64,000 nucleotides of DNA from Atherinomorus stipes (taxonomy: Eukaryota; Chordata; Actinopteri; Atheriniformes; Atherinidae). Position 1 is the stretch's first letter. Each line of letters begins with the position of its first letter. The notes beneath the pieces are model-generated. The model was not told where the DNA came from. It did not search any database and saw only the letters and a program-made list of their open reading frames with translations. Where the stretch lies: contig JALJCO010003457.1 of the NCBI GenBank assembly GCA_023101725.1, forward strand, positions 186,001-250,000, written 5' to 3'. Position numbers and translations under genes: made by a program. Below, piece by piece: positions 1-14,000 of this stretch.

Positions 1-1559
1 GCAGAAAAACAACTCCAGTCGCTGGGATGCCAGGCTTGCTGCCGATACGCAAGTGGGCAGCAGCCTGCAGCATGTCCAACAAGTAACGCACAGGAGTTTA
101 TAACTGACAGCTAACATTGATTAGCCACATTAGCAAACAAATTAACTTACCGATCCAGGAGAAAAGTCGCCATTTCTGGGCTTTGCTTTCATGGAAAACC
201 TTTATGTGGGTCCATTTAGTGTAGTCTTCACCTAAATTTACTCCAGGTTTTGCTCTTCTCAGGTCACTCCTCTTCAGAAAACAATATCTCCGGTGCTCTA
301 AAGCAGCTGCTTGACTCGCTGACCCCACTGTTTCCCCCTGTACCAGTCTAACTGTGCCCAACATACTGTTACCACAAAGAGATCGCATTTGGCAAGCTGC
401 AATGGTGGCGTGTATTGGCTTGTAGATGTAAACATAATCCCCATTGTCAAACCCGTTAAAATGTATTTTACAATTATTTTCAGGCTAAATATATATTTCT
501 TTAAATGAAATGTTATACTTTAATTCTGCACCTCCCCCAAACGACCCGTGGAGGTATTATTTTCTAAAAAAAAATTAGCTTTTAGTAAAAATTTCCCATA
601 TTCAACCTTTAATGTCTTTGTGTAGACCGTCAACTTCATGGACCAGATGGTTTATTTCACATAAACATAAAGTGCTCAATTGAAACTGTTACGAAATGAC
701 CTGGAGCTTTTGAATAAAATATTCTGACACTGATTGGATGAAGCTTCTGTCTGTCGAAGTATGAGCCATGTTCTGGTCCTGCACTGCCTCATATGAGTGT
801 TGGGAGGGAAATACGGCTCACATCGGAGCAGAATCCATTCTAGTGTGTTCAAAACCAGTGACTGTTTGTCCACTTCTGAGTTCTGAGGTCAAAACTTTAG
901 TAAAACACTTTGGAAAAAGTGAGAAAGCAAATATGCTCATTCTCTTTGATGAAGTTAGCTAAATATTTTCCCTAAATCTCTCTTGTACTTGTCATGTTTA
1001 GATGTTTAAGGCTAATTCAATTAATGTTTCTTATGCATTTGTGCATTATATGAATTTTACATTATGAGCATGCTTAGACGTTTGTAAGCAATTCCCACAC
1101 CATTGCTTTCATTTTCAATAGAGGTCATATATTCTTTAAAACTTATCACAGGTCGTTTTGACTTACATTAGCTAACAAACCATGCAGTCTTTGGGAGGAC
1201 AGTCAGTGAATCTTGCATGAACACTGAAACATTTTTCATAGTGTACTTGAAATAAGTATAGCTGCTCATTGGCAGGTGTTAAGAAGAAAACTATTTAAAA
1301 AAAAAACAAACAAAAAAACCGTCTTATAATCTGTGGCCAATGGTTGTACCTTATTGGTTAGGATAACTTGAGATTTAGGCTAGGACAGGGAAACAAAAGA
1401 GCAAACTGAACCTCAACAAGCAGGTTAAAACTGTTGTATGAAATTATCAGAATTAAAGAATGTGAGGTTGTTGGTATTTTCAGTGTAAAAGGGTGAACTA
1501 CTAGAGACCAAACGAAGGCAGCATCCAGCTACCTTTTTTTTTGGTATACAGTGTTTATT
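1..1559. other. Upstream sequence, no gene recognised
   Basis: AT-rich sequence with no convincing exon. An open frame at 98-388 on the minus strand matches no family I know and lacks supporting splice or codon signals. An A-rich run lies at about 1296-1318. Confidence 0.5.
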
Positions 1560-2092
1560 TTAATAGGCCGGTGTCCAGAGGAGTGTCCAATCCGCGCGCA
1601 CACACGCTGTGAAAACGCTTCTTCTTGCTGTGTTTCTTCAACACACACACACACACAGGCAGACAGACAGAGGTAAGGCGAGGAGGAGCTCCGCTGCCGC
1701 AAGACAGCTCGCGCAAACGGGAGGTTGTTCGACGCACTTGGATTACCGGGGAGTCAACTGTCACCGCACACAGCGACCGCAGCACGCCTGTCCTCTCCTC
1801 TCCTCTCCCCTCCGCTCCGCTCCGCATTAACTCTCATTAACTTATTTTGTAAATACAATAAAAGGTGGGCATCTGCAGAAAGTCGTATGGTAGCAGTATT
1901 TTTCATCTTTTTTATCTGTGGCTTTTCTTTCTCGGAAAACAAAAAGAAAAGTTTTTTTTTAAATTGTTATTTTTAATCACCGCGTTAAATCGCGCTGAAG
2001 CTGAGAATCGGTGTCGGTGGAAGGACTTCTCTGTGGAGGCTGACTCCCCATCGCATCTGATTCTGTCACAGGAGCTGCATCTTTTAAAATCG
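1560..2092 (+). promoter_or_regulatory. calcr: Candidate calcr promoter and non-coding first exon
   Basis: This is the most CpG-rich stretch upstream of the coding exons (for example around 1589-1605, 1675-1720 and 1980-2010). A TATA-like aataaaagg lies at about 1857-1865, and the stretch ends at a good donor, cg|gtaagt, at 2092/2093. Mammalian CALCR has non-coding 5' exons separated from the ATG exon by large introns, which fits. The transcription start cannot be fixed; if the TATA-like motif is used it would be near 1885-1895. The exon call rests on base composition and a single splice site, so a different first exon elsewhere in the 31-kb interval is possible. Confidence 0.38.
1640..1656. 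repeat. (CA)n microsatellite in candidate first exon
   Basis: An uninterrupted CA dinucleotide run, followed by cagacagacag. It lies within the G+C-rich candidate promoter and exon 1 region. Confidence 0.9.
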
Positions 2093-5000
2093 GTAAGTTG
2101 CGCACTGAGATTTTTTTTCCTACTAACTTTTATTATTATTAGCCTATTATTAGTGTTTCATTTATAGAGAAGACATTTGCATGATTTCACATTTTGCTCT
2201 GATGCAAGAGAGCAAGGTGGGATTGGCTTGGGTTAATCCGAAATTAACTCGCTTGAGATTTATATTTATGATATTAATGGGTTGTTTTTACATGCTTATG
2301 CTGCATGTAGAGGAAATGTTTAATTATTAAAGATTAGAAAATGATTCAGATTGCACTGTACAGACGTTTTTCTAGCTCCACTGAAGGGTTACAAGGTTAC
2401 AATGCTGATTTTTTAAAAATTTCCTAAGCTGAAAAAAAGTACTCATGAAATAAATAATGGGGGGAAGTCCTATTCATTGGGTATTTAGGATCGTCTGCTG
2501 AAAGAATCTTGATTGACAGAGTATTTAATTGAGGTTAATACTGAGAAATACCACTGTCAGCTCCTGCAGATTGGACTCTCACATCTGCTGGAATGAAAAA
2601 CAAATTTATAGAGGAGATTTTTCAGTTGTGCAGTACAAACTGTGCAGACATGGCAGCTTTGAACCTCATCTAAACATGCCCCTGTCTTCTCGGTCAGGGG
2701 GAAGTCAAGCTGATAATTTCTTTATACTCACACACTCATACAGACAAGCCTTACACATCCACAAACACGCATGATCCAGCTTTATTCACACAGAGTACTC
2801 ATGAATCTCTTCTTCAGACAAAACGGAGCAGCTGTGAACATGCAGGGTAACTAACATTAATGGGAAACCCAATGCACAAAAGTGATTCATGCACAGATTA
2901 AAGGTCAATGCATGCAACCGATCAGAACTTCAAACACAGTAAAGAAGACTGTAAATGGGGAAACTTAAGCAGCTTTTTGCTCCTTTGCTCACAGAAAGGG
3001 CAGCTGACTTACATGAGTGTTATTTTCATGAGCCAGATTGATGAAAGACTGTCTCTTCTTCGTGCTATGCTTTGAACCAGCTTCTTGCATGTAGCTCTGC
3101 AATGATTGTCTTAAATTCACGGAGAGAGAAAATAGGCATTCCTTCATGGACCCACCGCCCACCAGCTGGAAAAAAAAAAAGAGCCGAAACGGCTGCTGAA
3201 TGCTGCCTCACTTCAAGCTCCAGTAGTAGCAGAAACTAATAAAACTGAGGGACATGTCAGCAGGTATATCAGGATTTTTCTTTTGGGGATTTCTTTGGAT
3301 TTATGTGTCTTAGTTCAGAGCATTAGCTTGTGTCATCGGGGGTTTTATTAGAGGCTTAAGTGGCATCAGTAAGCAAGTATGACTGCAAGCTATGGAAACC
3401 TCTCAGTATATATATGCCCAATTCCCATATATGTATACGATGCAAAACAGGAGACAGGAATAGCAACCAACACAATTGGGCTGTCAGAGAAGGAAAATTC
3501 AGAAGCAGCCCAGAGTGAGAAAGAGCCAGCCATGAGGAGGGGCGTGCAGACGGACGAGCTGAGATATGTAAGGTGCCCTGCAGTGATAGGGGTCTGCTGG
3601 CAGTATGTCTGCCTGCACTGAGACTGGCAGATAAATTTGTCATTCATCGTGCCATAAGCAGGCTGTCTGGCTGTGGGTCGACCTGTCTGTGTGGTCAGTA
3701 ATCGGTGGGTGCTCCCTGTTTCAAGAGGACAGAGAAAAGACACAGAGGTCTGCATGAAGATGGAAGATTGCCCTTTGAAAGGACAGGTTGCCTCAAATTA
3801 AAAAAAAAAAAAAAGTCTTTACTGTGGGTTCAGTGACGTTTCTGGGCTTTTAAAGCTTTCAATCCGTGCATATCCAAATGAATAAATGGAGAGGAGGCCG
3901 CTCTGCAGCTTTTTTGTGCTTTAATATCTTATTTCGGACAACAGTCCCTCTGTGACTGTTGCATTTAGGTCAGTCTCCATGGGAAAACGTCATTTACACA
4001 CAGCACACACGTAAACACACAATTCTACACACTAAACATGCACACTGTCTGACACACACACAGGCATAGTCGTGTAATTTAGGCCCATCACTCAGTAAAG
4101 TTCAGTAGACATCCTCTGCCTGTTGTCATTCCTCAGTATTAATCAAGCTAATGGTGCGTGTTATACTCATAGATACATGAAATGACCCTGAATGTCCCTC
4201 TTTCTCTGCGTCTAAGCATCATAATTGGCACTATCATGAACACGACTGCGCTCAATTTACTCCATAGGGTTGTGCGGCACTTCTTGGGCTGTCTAACACT
4301 TTCTTGGCAACAGAAATCCGTGATGAATCATGAGAATTGACATGAGAAGCTGTCACTGTGGAAAAACTCTCCATGCAGAGGCCACTTGGATGGGAGGGAT
4401 AATATTTGCTGTCATGCAATTAATTATTCCCAATGGTAGTTTTCAAGTTTTTAAGGAGTAACCAGCCTTACTCTGTGTTCCAAGAAAGGGAAAGATGGTG
4501 AATAAGATACAAAGATCCCATGTTAGCAAGTCATACATCAGGATAAGACAGATCCAAGAGTGCGGTTTAACCTTTTCGATAACGTACGAAGTGTGACAGC
4601 ACTGTTGGAATCAAAGGCAGGACTTCTTTCACGCTGAGCCTCATGTATAATTTGGCAGCACACAGCTGCGACCGTGAAGTGATTAAGACATTTTAAAGTG
4701 GCACAAGACACTGAAGTTTACTCAGCTGGATCTACTGGGAAAGCTGGACTTGTTATATAGGATGTGATTCTGATTAAATGTTGCATTATATGCAGCTCTG
4801 CCCATCTCCCACATTACTCCGCTCTCCTCTCTCTCTCTTTCTCCGTATGAGTCAGATATTTACTTTATTCAGAGCAAATGGTCTTGTTCATGATTTTCCA
4901 TGATGACGAGAGGATCTGCCGTCGTAAAATTTAATTTCACAGTCATCTGTTTCAGTCATCTCCACCCCATTAAGCTGTTTGCCAAGTGCAGGTGGTTGGA

Positions 5001-8000
5001 TGAGCAGTAAAAAGAACTAGCAGCATTCAAATGTGATTTGAGACAGAGCTGAGGAAAGAGGTGCAGGTGATATTAATGAGAGGAAAATGTATTTATCTCA
5101 GCATGACTGTTAACGTAAAGCAAATGGAAGCATGCATTTTATGAACAGTGCAGAATCTGCAGCTCTATAAGTTTTGAACAGCTGAAGTAGCATCAATAGG
5201 TGGTGCTATAATAGAGCAAATATCTGATGGTCTATAAACAGACTGACAGTTCTTAATGTTTTAATGATATTATAAACACTATTTATCTATTGCTTGCTTC
5301 ATTTTTTTCTTTAATAATACCAACTTTTCAAGATGCTTTAGCTGCACAGCTGATAAAACGTGCTCCCTTAGCACACGAGTTGATCCAGCCTTCATCTGAA
5401 ATCATGAGGAGTTGTTATAGCGTCTGTGTGTGCGTGCACTTCCACATCAGCTTCCAATTATTTTTAAACAAGTAATCCCGCAAATTTACCTTCAGGTAAA
5501 AAAAATAAATAAATGAAAAAAAGTCACATTAGTGGTTTAAAAACTTTTAAAGCAGTTTGTCAAAATCAGAAAAGTTTGTGCTGAGCTTGGTGTAACTTAA
5601 AGAAAGCTATTATAAATGGTGCATGGAGTCATGATCAAATAGGTGTTGGTCTGTGCTGCAGGCTGATTTAAGCCTCCTTTCAGCTGGTAAATTGGGGTTT
5701 TAATGCTTAGTCAGTGCTTCTGACTGATTCTGACTACATTTCCAACAGACTCTTTTATACCCAGATTTTCCTTTTTATGCTGCTGTTGGTATGCAAACAA
5801 GTTATAATCATTCCTATTGTTTTTATTTACAAGACACTAAATATTGAGTCAGAGTGGAAGCAGATTTGTGGTTTTATACAGTAAAAAATATATCAGATTA
5901 AACCTTTAACAGGAACATTACAATCTCCTGTATTGCTTTGGTATTTAAGATTTATTCATGTCACTGGTGTTGTAATGTGTAATGTGTTCAGATAATTTGA
6001 CCTGCACTATCTTTCCCTGCACTATCCTTTGTTCACACTTCTGCTTCATTCTTTTCTGTTTTTTAGTTTTCTTTCGTGTGTTTTGGTGGCCACGCTGACA
6101 CGTTGCTTTGCTTCTACTTGTTGTAGTTTATTTTCTCTGTCTTCTCTTTTCATCTCTGTCCTTTTGCTCTTTGTCCTTCACAGTTAATTGCATTCTCACT
6201 CTCTCCACTCTTTCGCCTATCTCCTAATTCCCCCTGTTCTCTCTTTTTTTCCCCCCAAATCCTTTCACCTTGTTGCTCCTTCATCTGGTTGGAGAACACT
6301 TCCTGAGGGGTTTCACGTGCCTTCGTGTCAGCTACTGATAGCCTTCTGTCGCTTAGGGAGACACGCAGTCACAGTGTGAACATAACTCAGGATTACTGAC
6401 ACACGCAGAGGGAGCGATTGGCTTGTCTCAGACAGGTTTTGGAATTCAAAACATTTCAAAGCACAATAAAATGAATCAACCTGCCACGATTTTCTTCCTC
6501 TCCCGTCTTTCTGGACTTCTTTGCTGCTCCCCATCCAGGTGTCCAGATTAACACAACAAATATGCTGCGATGCCCTTTTTCTGAATAAGTGCAGACATTT
6601 AAAGAGGCAAAGTTGAGCATTTTGGCCCCATCTTGTGAAATGGGGACAATAGTATGCAGCAACTGTCTGCATTTGTGCCTGGAAGCTGCTAAAGAGAAAA
6701 ATAGCAACCTTTATTTTGTTTTCGCCAATAAAAAGTTGCGCAAGATAGGAACGGTGCCATGTCAGAAAAACATGGCAAGGTCATTAAGGAACCACCTAGG
6801 GACTGATACAATGTTAATGTTTGCAAAAATCATGTAGAGGTAGAAAATTGGGTCATATGAGCCCCGAATTCTGGCATTTAGGCATTAAATTGTGCATTTT
6901 CTGCTTTTAAAGTTGACAGCCTATTGCGCCAAAGAAACATCGAAAGCACGCACCACATAATAAATTGAAATAAAAGGCAACTTTATGTAATGAGGCATGT
7001 ATCCTGTACTTCTGTGAAATTCTTCCATCTCTGAAACCATTTTTTTTTCATTTAATTACCTCAACTGATTTGTCAACACATAGAAACAAGATTACTCTTG
7101 TGGTCTCTCATGCTCTTTTTGTTAAGAAGTAACTTCTTAAATATGCAAGTTTCTGCAGTGATAAATACATTCACATATATTTTAGGGTTAATGTACATTT
7201 GAACTGTTACTGAAGCAGGTTTTAAACAAGGATGCATGTTTTGACCAATAATGATTTAGAAATCCTCTGTACCTGAAACTGAGTTTGCAGATTAGCTTTT
7301 AAACTTACAGAGAGGCTTTTTGAGCTGCTAACACCTAAATTTGAGACCACTGGCTGTGGTTTGTGTCCAGAGCTGATAAAAACTGGTGGCATGTAACATG
7401 ACACAGACAAAAAAAAAAAAAAAAAAATCTGAAATGTTGATCAAACAAAAAACAACCTTTTAAAATGTGTATCCATGCCCAAATCTGGCTTTTTATGGTA
7501 ATCTGAACAGTTGGGTGTTTTGCTAAGCAAACTCTGTCTTGATGATCATTTGGCATTTCATTCGACTTTTACATCATTGAGGGAAGACTGGAGGAAATTG
7601 ACATGCAGCAAGATCAAATGTAAACAACAGACAAAGCAGCATTATACTGTATCATAGTTTTGATGGTTCTGACTGCACATCAAAATGTTGTGTGTAGTGT
7701 AACAACTATGTTTACCTCTGTAAACAATGCACTGCATGTGACATGTTCACTTCTGCACATGTGGATCACTTCAGGGTTGTAGACTGTTTATTTTCAATTA
7801 TATGTGAACAACCACCACAATAAAACTGGATTATAGAAAAAAAAAATCAATATTGAGTAATAAGATCTGCTGTGTCGAAGCCAAATCACTTCTGCCACTC
7901 ATCTAAACTCACACGGAGAGGAACTGGACGTCTGCTCCACAGTTCTGTCTGCATCTTTTCTGTAAAAAACCCTTCAGTAGAAATGCGTGTTAGTTCAGCA

Positions 8001-11000
8001 AGTTCCCGTAAAGCTGCTCTTGTTCATGTTGTTCAGTTTCTCTTGTCAAATGCCAAAAATTCTCTCTGAAAAACAGCGTTCACAAGCTCTTAAAGCATAA
8101 TGAAGCTGTCACTTCTCTCTAATAAAATCCCGATTTCATAACCGCAGCATAATCTGACAAAGTCTCCATTTATACATCTGTGCAGTAATTTCAGCTCCAT
8201 GTGTGATGATCTCCCACAGATACAGTTGGATGTGACAGAAAGTCTTGAGTAGTTTTCATTCAGTCCACGGCTTCTCTGTGTTGGACGTATTAGGACAAGG
8301 ACATTTTTTCGCTTGATTGTGCCGGGTAACCTCTAACTACAGCTTCACTGCGCTCGTAACCAAACTGATTATGCGTGTTTGTTTTTGTGCTGTAATGAGG
8401 ACCACAACCTGTGAGGACACCAACTTCTCCATACCTCATGTAAACTAGAGTTTGGTTTTTGTGAGTACAGAGTGATCTTTGAGCGTTTTGAGGGACAAGT
8501 GCAATTAGAATCATTTTTACAGGCATCAAAAGTGACAACTGAGTAAATGAGTAACCTGAACAGAAGGCACAGATGTTTCTGAAAAGGTTTGACAGTGAAC
8601 AAAAATCCACTCATTCTGAACAAAAATCATTCAGATGATAAATGAGTCAGGAATCATTTTTTGTGGTTCAAAGACTAGTAAAAGGATTAGTGACACGCCA
8701 GGCTGCCGAGGAGACTTCTGCTCAGCATTGAAGTCTCATTCTCAGGGAGCTTGAAAGCAAAGGCCGGTATAGTTTGTGGTAATTAATGTACCGGCAACTT
8801 GTTTTTTCCTCCTTCAAGGACAGCTGTGTGTGCTCCATGAGAGGCTGGTAATTCTGACTTATTACAATATCCCATCAGACCATTCAATGATTTCCTTTGC
8901 AGCTCAGCTCTTTTTCATCCTCATTTTGGCTCCCACTCTGGATGACTCACAGGGTCGGCTGTAATACTGGGTGTAATCACCTGCTATTAAGGGTTTTTAG
9001 TGATTGATCGGGGGCATCTAGGGAAAGCCATTATGTAGCCTTTGGAGATGGTGGCCAGTGTTTATTTATTTATTTTGTTTTTTCTAAATTCTAAAGTCAG
9101 GTTGCATCGTTGGTTGAATGCATTCTCGTTGTTTTTCAAAAGCAGGAAGTCATGACTGTTTATCCCCGTGTGATTTTTCATCACTCATGCAGTATTTGCA
9201 CTAACGTGCTCCATACATCATGAGTGCGAAACTTCAAACGCTGCCTTCTTTTAGCCTCGGCCTCAGCAGTGATGCCTATGATCTCAGGTGCCAGCACACC
9301 CTCACAGCTTCTCCATCTTCTTGATCTTTCTTGGTGCTTGAACATTAATGGTGAGTAAGAGCAGCAGATGGTCCAGGCGGTCTCTTTACAAGGGTTTGAA
9401 ATGGGCTTGTTGTGCAAAGAGAAAGTTTTTTGCAGCAAAATTGCTGCTGTTCACAAACTCTCTGGTCACATTGCCCTCTGATTCTTTCTGATGCCTCAAA
9501 TATTTACAGTAGATCATTTTTCTTTATGTTGAATAAATTTATGATGTGAAGCTTTTTTTTTCATTTTTTGCTACTTGCTTTCTGTCATTACTCCATTCAC
9601 TTTCTCCTTTTGAAAAATTTGTTGCCATCTTATCTTCATGTCATGATACTGAAGCGCTGTTGGAGAGCTTGTGCTGCTACTTTGCTCATCCCTCTGGCTA
9701 CTGTTTGTACTTGTGACAGCACAGATCTCTCTCTCTACTTATCTCTCGTGGTCTGTTTACAGCTTGTGACACCCAAACACAACCTGCTTCATGACCCAGA
9801 ACAGCATACAAGGGACTCTTTTACCCATAAGGGGAATTGTTTAATGCCTTTCAGCTGAAGTTGAGTGGTAGAGAAACTTTTTTAAAATTGTTTTTTGTCT
9901 CAGTCCTCAGCAGCAGGGAGCTTCTGGTGCAAGTGCACATGTATGAGTGGAGAGTTAGCAGTGTAGGATAGAACTTATATTCTTACAGGTCTGTAAAAAG
10001 GAAAAATGATTAATCCAGTTGTTATGTTATTTCCTGTGAAAAAAAAGGTTTAATTTGAAATTTTCTTTGAAGAAAGGTTTGTTATCGTCTTGTGTAATTG
10101 TATTGAGACTTGAAAGTAATCATTTTCTAGTTTTTCAGCAGAACTGGGTGGGGAAAAAAAGATTAGTTTGTTCATTTATTTATTTTTTGCCAGATTGTTT
10201 CACTGAGTGGCAGCACATTTCAATTATATAGAAAAACTATTTAATCTGAAGAGAAGAGCAAAGACTGAAATGGGTCATGCTATTGCTGAATAAGTGATTA
10301 TTATTAGTGGCTGTAGGAAAAAATAGTTTTATTTCCATTGAGTTATTTTGAAGATTTGAATTATCATCTGCAGATGGAGATGGATTTAAAAGCACCGTTA
10401 GGTCTCGCAGATGAGGCCAGGCTTGGCCTCAGTCCATCTGTCAACCCATCTTTCACAGGTTAAAATGTCTCTGGAGAAATTGAGGGTTATTTCTAAGTGA
10501 AAATAGATACATTTAAAAAAAACGGTCTGTTTCCTTTTTTGTTTATCAGATTTTGTAAAGTGCTAAATTCTATTTTTTTTTGTTCATGAATTTAAACACA
10601 TTTGAATTTATATACAATGGTTTTATACATTTATACAGTAAGACAATTGAAAATCTTATTTTTGTATGAAAAAATACCCCCTTGAGCTGTAAAATACTAC
10701 TTAAAAGAGTAAACTTATGAACCAAACAGACAAGTTAATATTGAAAATTGTTCTTTTGTAAGGATGAAAGTTATGTTTATGTTATAGTTACTTAGCATCC
10801 TGTGGATAGGACGTGACAAATAAAATTTTACTCATTTACCCTTTAAAGTACCTTCACATGTTTGGAAAGGTAAAATTTTTGAGATGTGAATGATGTGCAC
10901 TATTCCTGACTACAACCGTTCAGTAAACACTTATTTCTGACGAGACGCCCATGCAATTTATCTTTGAAGTCGTACTGTGCTGCAGCAGAAGATGCTGCAA

Positions 11001-14000
11001 CAGAAACGCTCCTGTTACATCAGCAAGGGTCCAGTAAAAGTATAGTCCAGTAAAATACACAAAAAGTCCTTTTTCCACAAAAACCTGTTTTTAAGTGAAA
11101 ACTGAAGGAATTTAAGGAGTTAAATTGTCAGATGTGTTAAAGTATGAACACCTTGGAAACATGTGGATAAGGGGTCCCCGAGGACCGGGGTTGATCTAAA
11201 TCTAACACTGAACTCATACATGACATTATTGTCATGAACTGAGTGATTTGTTAAATAATCCTAAATCCCGAGATATAATGAATCACTGAATAATTTGCGA
11301 GATGGAAGTGACGTGACTTATGCTTATTTTCGTTTGTTTGATTTGCACCTCAGGAACTGCTTCATGCATCTTGGGGTCCGTACAGTAATAATACAACATG
11401 ATTCTATTCTTAACACGGATAAAATACTGTACATGCAAATCAACGTCAGCTCCAGCAAGGCTGCATTACCCCCACCCCCACCGCCACCAAAAGTTCAAAT
11501 CAGATTATTCATGATGATTCAGATCATTATGGAAAAATATAAGCAACTGTTAGACATTAAGCAGATCTTCTGAATTCCACCAAAAGAACTGTGGCGAGTG
11601 AGTTTATGGACGAAAACCATCTGAGGGCTTTCTGCAATGTTTAGTACCAGACTGTCAGCAGCTGAAGCCCACAGAAGGCTGGATGGAGGTTTGTGGATTG
11701 AGGTTGTTTCCCACAGATGGCATCTGATTGGGGATCTGTGAAATGCATGTGAAGACCTGAGACTCTGCATTGTGTTAATGGAACCCTTCCTGTGCAGGTT
11801 TTGCCTGCTGCTGCAGGGTGGGGCTGCGATTTTACTGTAAATGCATAAAGTTTGAAAATAATTCCTTTATGTATTAAAACCTATTTTATAGTAATCATAA
11901 CCTTGGATGAAAAAGGAAGACCAAAATACTTTAATACTCACCAGGCCAACGCAAACTTTATAAATCACTCTTCATAAAGCGAATCAACCTTGAATGATGA
12001 ATGTAAAAAATTAATTGCATGGGTTATCTACTAAAGTAATAAGTTGGCACTCGTCAGTTGATTTCACTCCAACTACAGTGAAGATTGTACAGTTTTAGGA
12101 CAACCGTGTCTTCGTGCTGAAACTTCATCTTAATGGTGCAAATGGATTATTATGAGACTGACTGTAACATTATAGTAACATCACAGAACACCAGTCACAT
12201 CGACGTACATTCATCCACTGATTAGTTAATAGTGGGGCTATTTGCTGTGTACTTTGCTGGCCACACACTTCCAGGGCTGGAAATGGTTGCCATCAGCATG
12301 GCACAGATAATGGTAATGGCATCAGACAGAGAGGAAATGGGAAACAGAGAGTCACACTCTTCACCTCTGCCAATGCATGCAAGGTTTTGTGTGTCTGTGG
12401 ATGTGTGACTGCTAATACAGGACATATGGAGTGGCATCAAGCCACCTACACAATATGTCCAGCCCACTTGAGCAAAAGAATACTTTCAGCCACTGCAAAT
12501 AATGGACTTGCAATCTGATAAACCTCTTTGAATATTTAATAAATGCACATGCTTGAAAATCAAACAACGACAAAGTTAGCCACGTAGAACTTTTCCCTTC
12601 CCATCTGGTTTCAGATGTATTAAAAAGAAAATTCAAGGACTAATTTTAGAACTGAGATTCGAATCGTTAACTCATTAAGTTACTTTTAAAGCAGTGACCT
12701 TAAGTTTGAATGGGACATTTTGATGTGCACAGTTTGGGTGAAACTGCTGCTGCATGGTAATGAGTTTAGATAGATGTTTCTCTTTATACTAATTTCAAAT
12801 AAAGTTAGTAAAAAGTGACGTTTGATGTTAATGCAGATGTTTTCCATGTTGTTTTGCTTCCATCATTACAACCTCAGAAGAATAATAAAACACTGTCAAA
12901 AGAGCTGCAATGTATAAAAGTAGATAACTATTAGATAACTGGACTTTTTAATTAAACCAAATGCATTAAAGGGGATAAATTATCTTAAATCAGGATAATT
13001 CTTTTTTGCAAATGTTTTTTGTATAAAAGAATTTTCCTTGCATCTTGAATTTTCTGCGTAGTTGTGAATATGTGTGCGCTGTATGATTAAATCCTCATGT
13101 TGGGAGGAAACTGCTTGAAAATAAGTTGAGCATTTAGGGGAATTATACAGTAAAGATTCCAGCTGCGTGGAGACTTTCTGCTGTGAGTCAGTGGCAGATA
13201 ACAGAGCCAACAAAATGCAGTCTGGTGGATTTCATTTTGGCTGTGTGTTTTATTCTAATTTGAGGCTTAAAAAGAGAAACGAGTCTGATACTGTGTTTTT
13301 ACGTTAACCTTTGCCAGGCACAGGTGCTCAGCTGCCGGTGACGAATTCATACAGAGTGGATCATACACACCATAGCAAACAGGGGGGCAAAGGAGGAAGG
13401 GAATCCTAGTTTTTTAAAACTTAAATGTGCTTCTTCTTCTTTTTTTTTTTTCATTTGTACTTTCAAATGTTGATACTGGTCCATCTTGATGTAATTAAAC
13501 TTTCGAGGGTGGTGTAGATGCTTCATTTATGCGTCATTCCAGCCCATCAGGTCATGTTTGTGTGTAAAAAGATACATTTTTATTGAAATGTTCAAATATA
13601 ATCAGTGTGTCGCTTTGGGTTTGAGAATGATCTATAACCTGAAAAGTGTTGTCTTTTGAGCTTTCTTGCTATTCCACGCTGATGCTGTTGTCTACTTGAG
13701 GTAAAGATTATCATAAACTGGCATTATTTACAGATGAACATTTCCTAGTTGTTGTTAAAACATTAAAATGTTCAGATATCCAAAATAAATTCCTCTACTT
13801 TTTGTTTTGTGCAAAAGCCGTTTTGTCATTTCCAAATGAAGCGGCACAGGTGCAAATGTTTTCCGGGTGATTTGAGGGGCAGGCTGATGATGAGGTGAAT
13901 GTTTTCCACTCTGGCAGACTAGGCAGGTGTACTGTAGTTACATCATCGTGTCTTTAGAACCATGAGAGCTCTACTTGTCTGGACTGTTTTATTGAAGTAT

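Noticed and set aside
98..388. 96-codon minus-strand frame as a gene
   Set aside because: No family similarity, no splice partners, and no codon pattern beyond chance; possibly part of a repeat.
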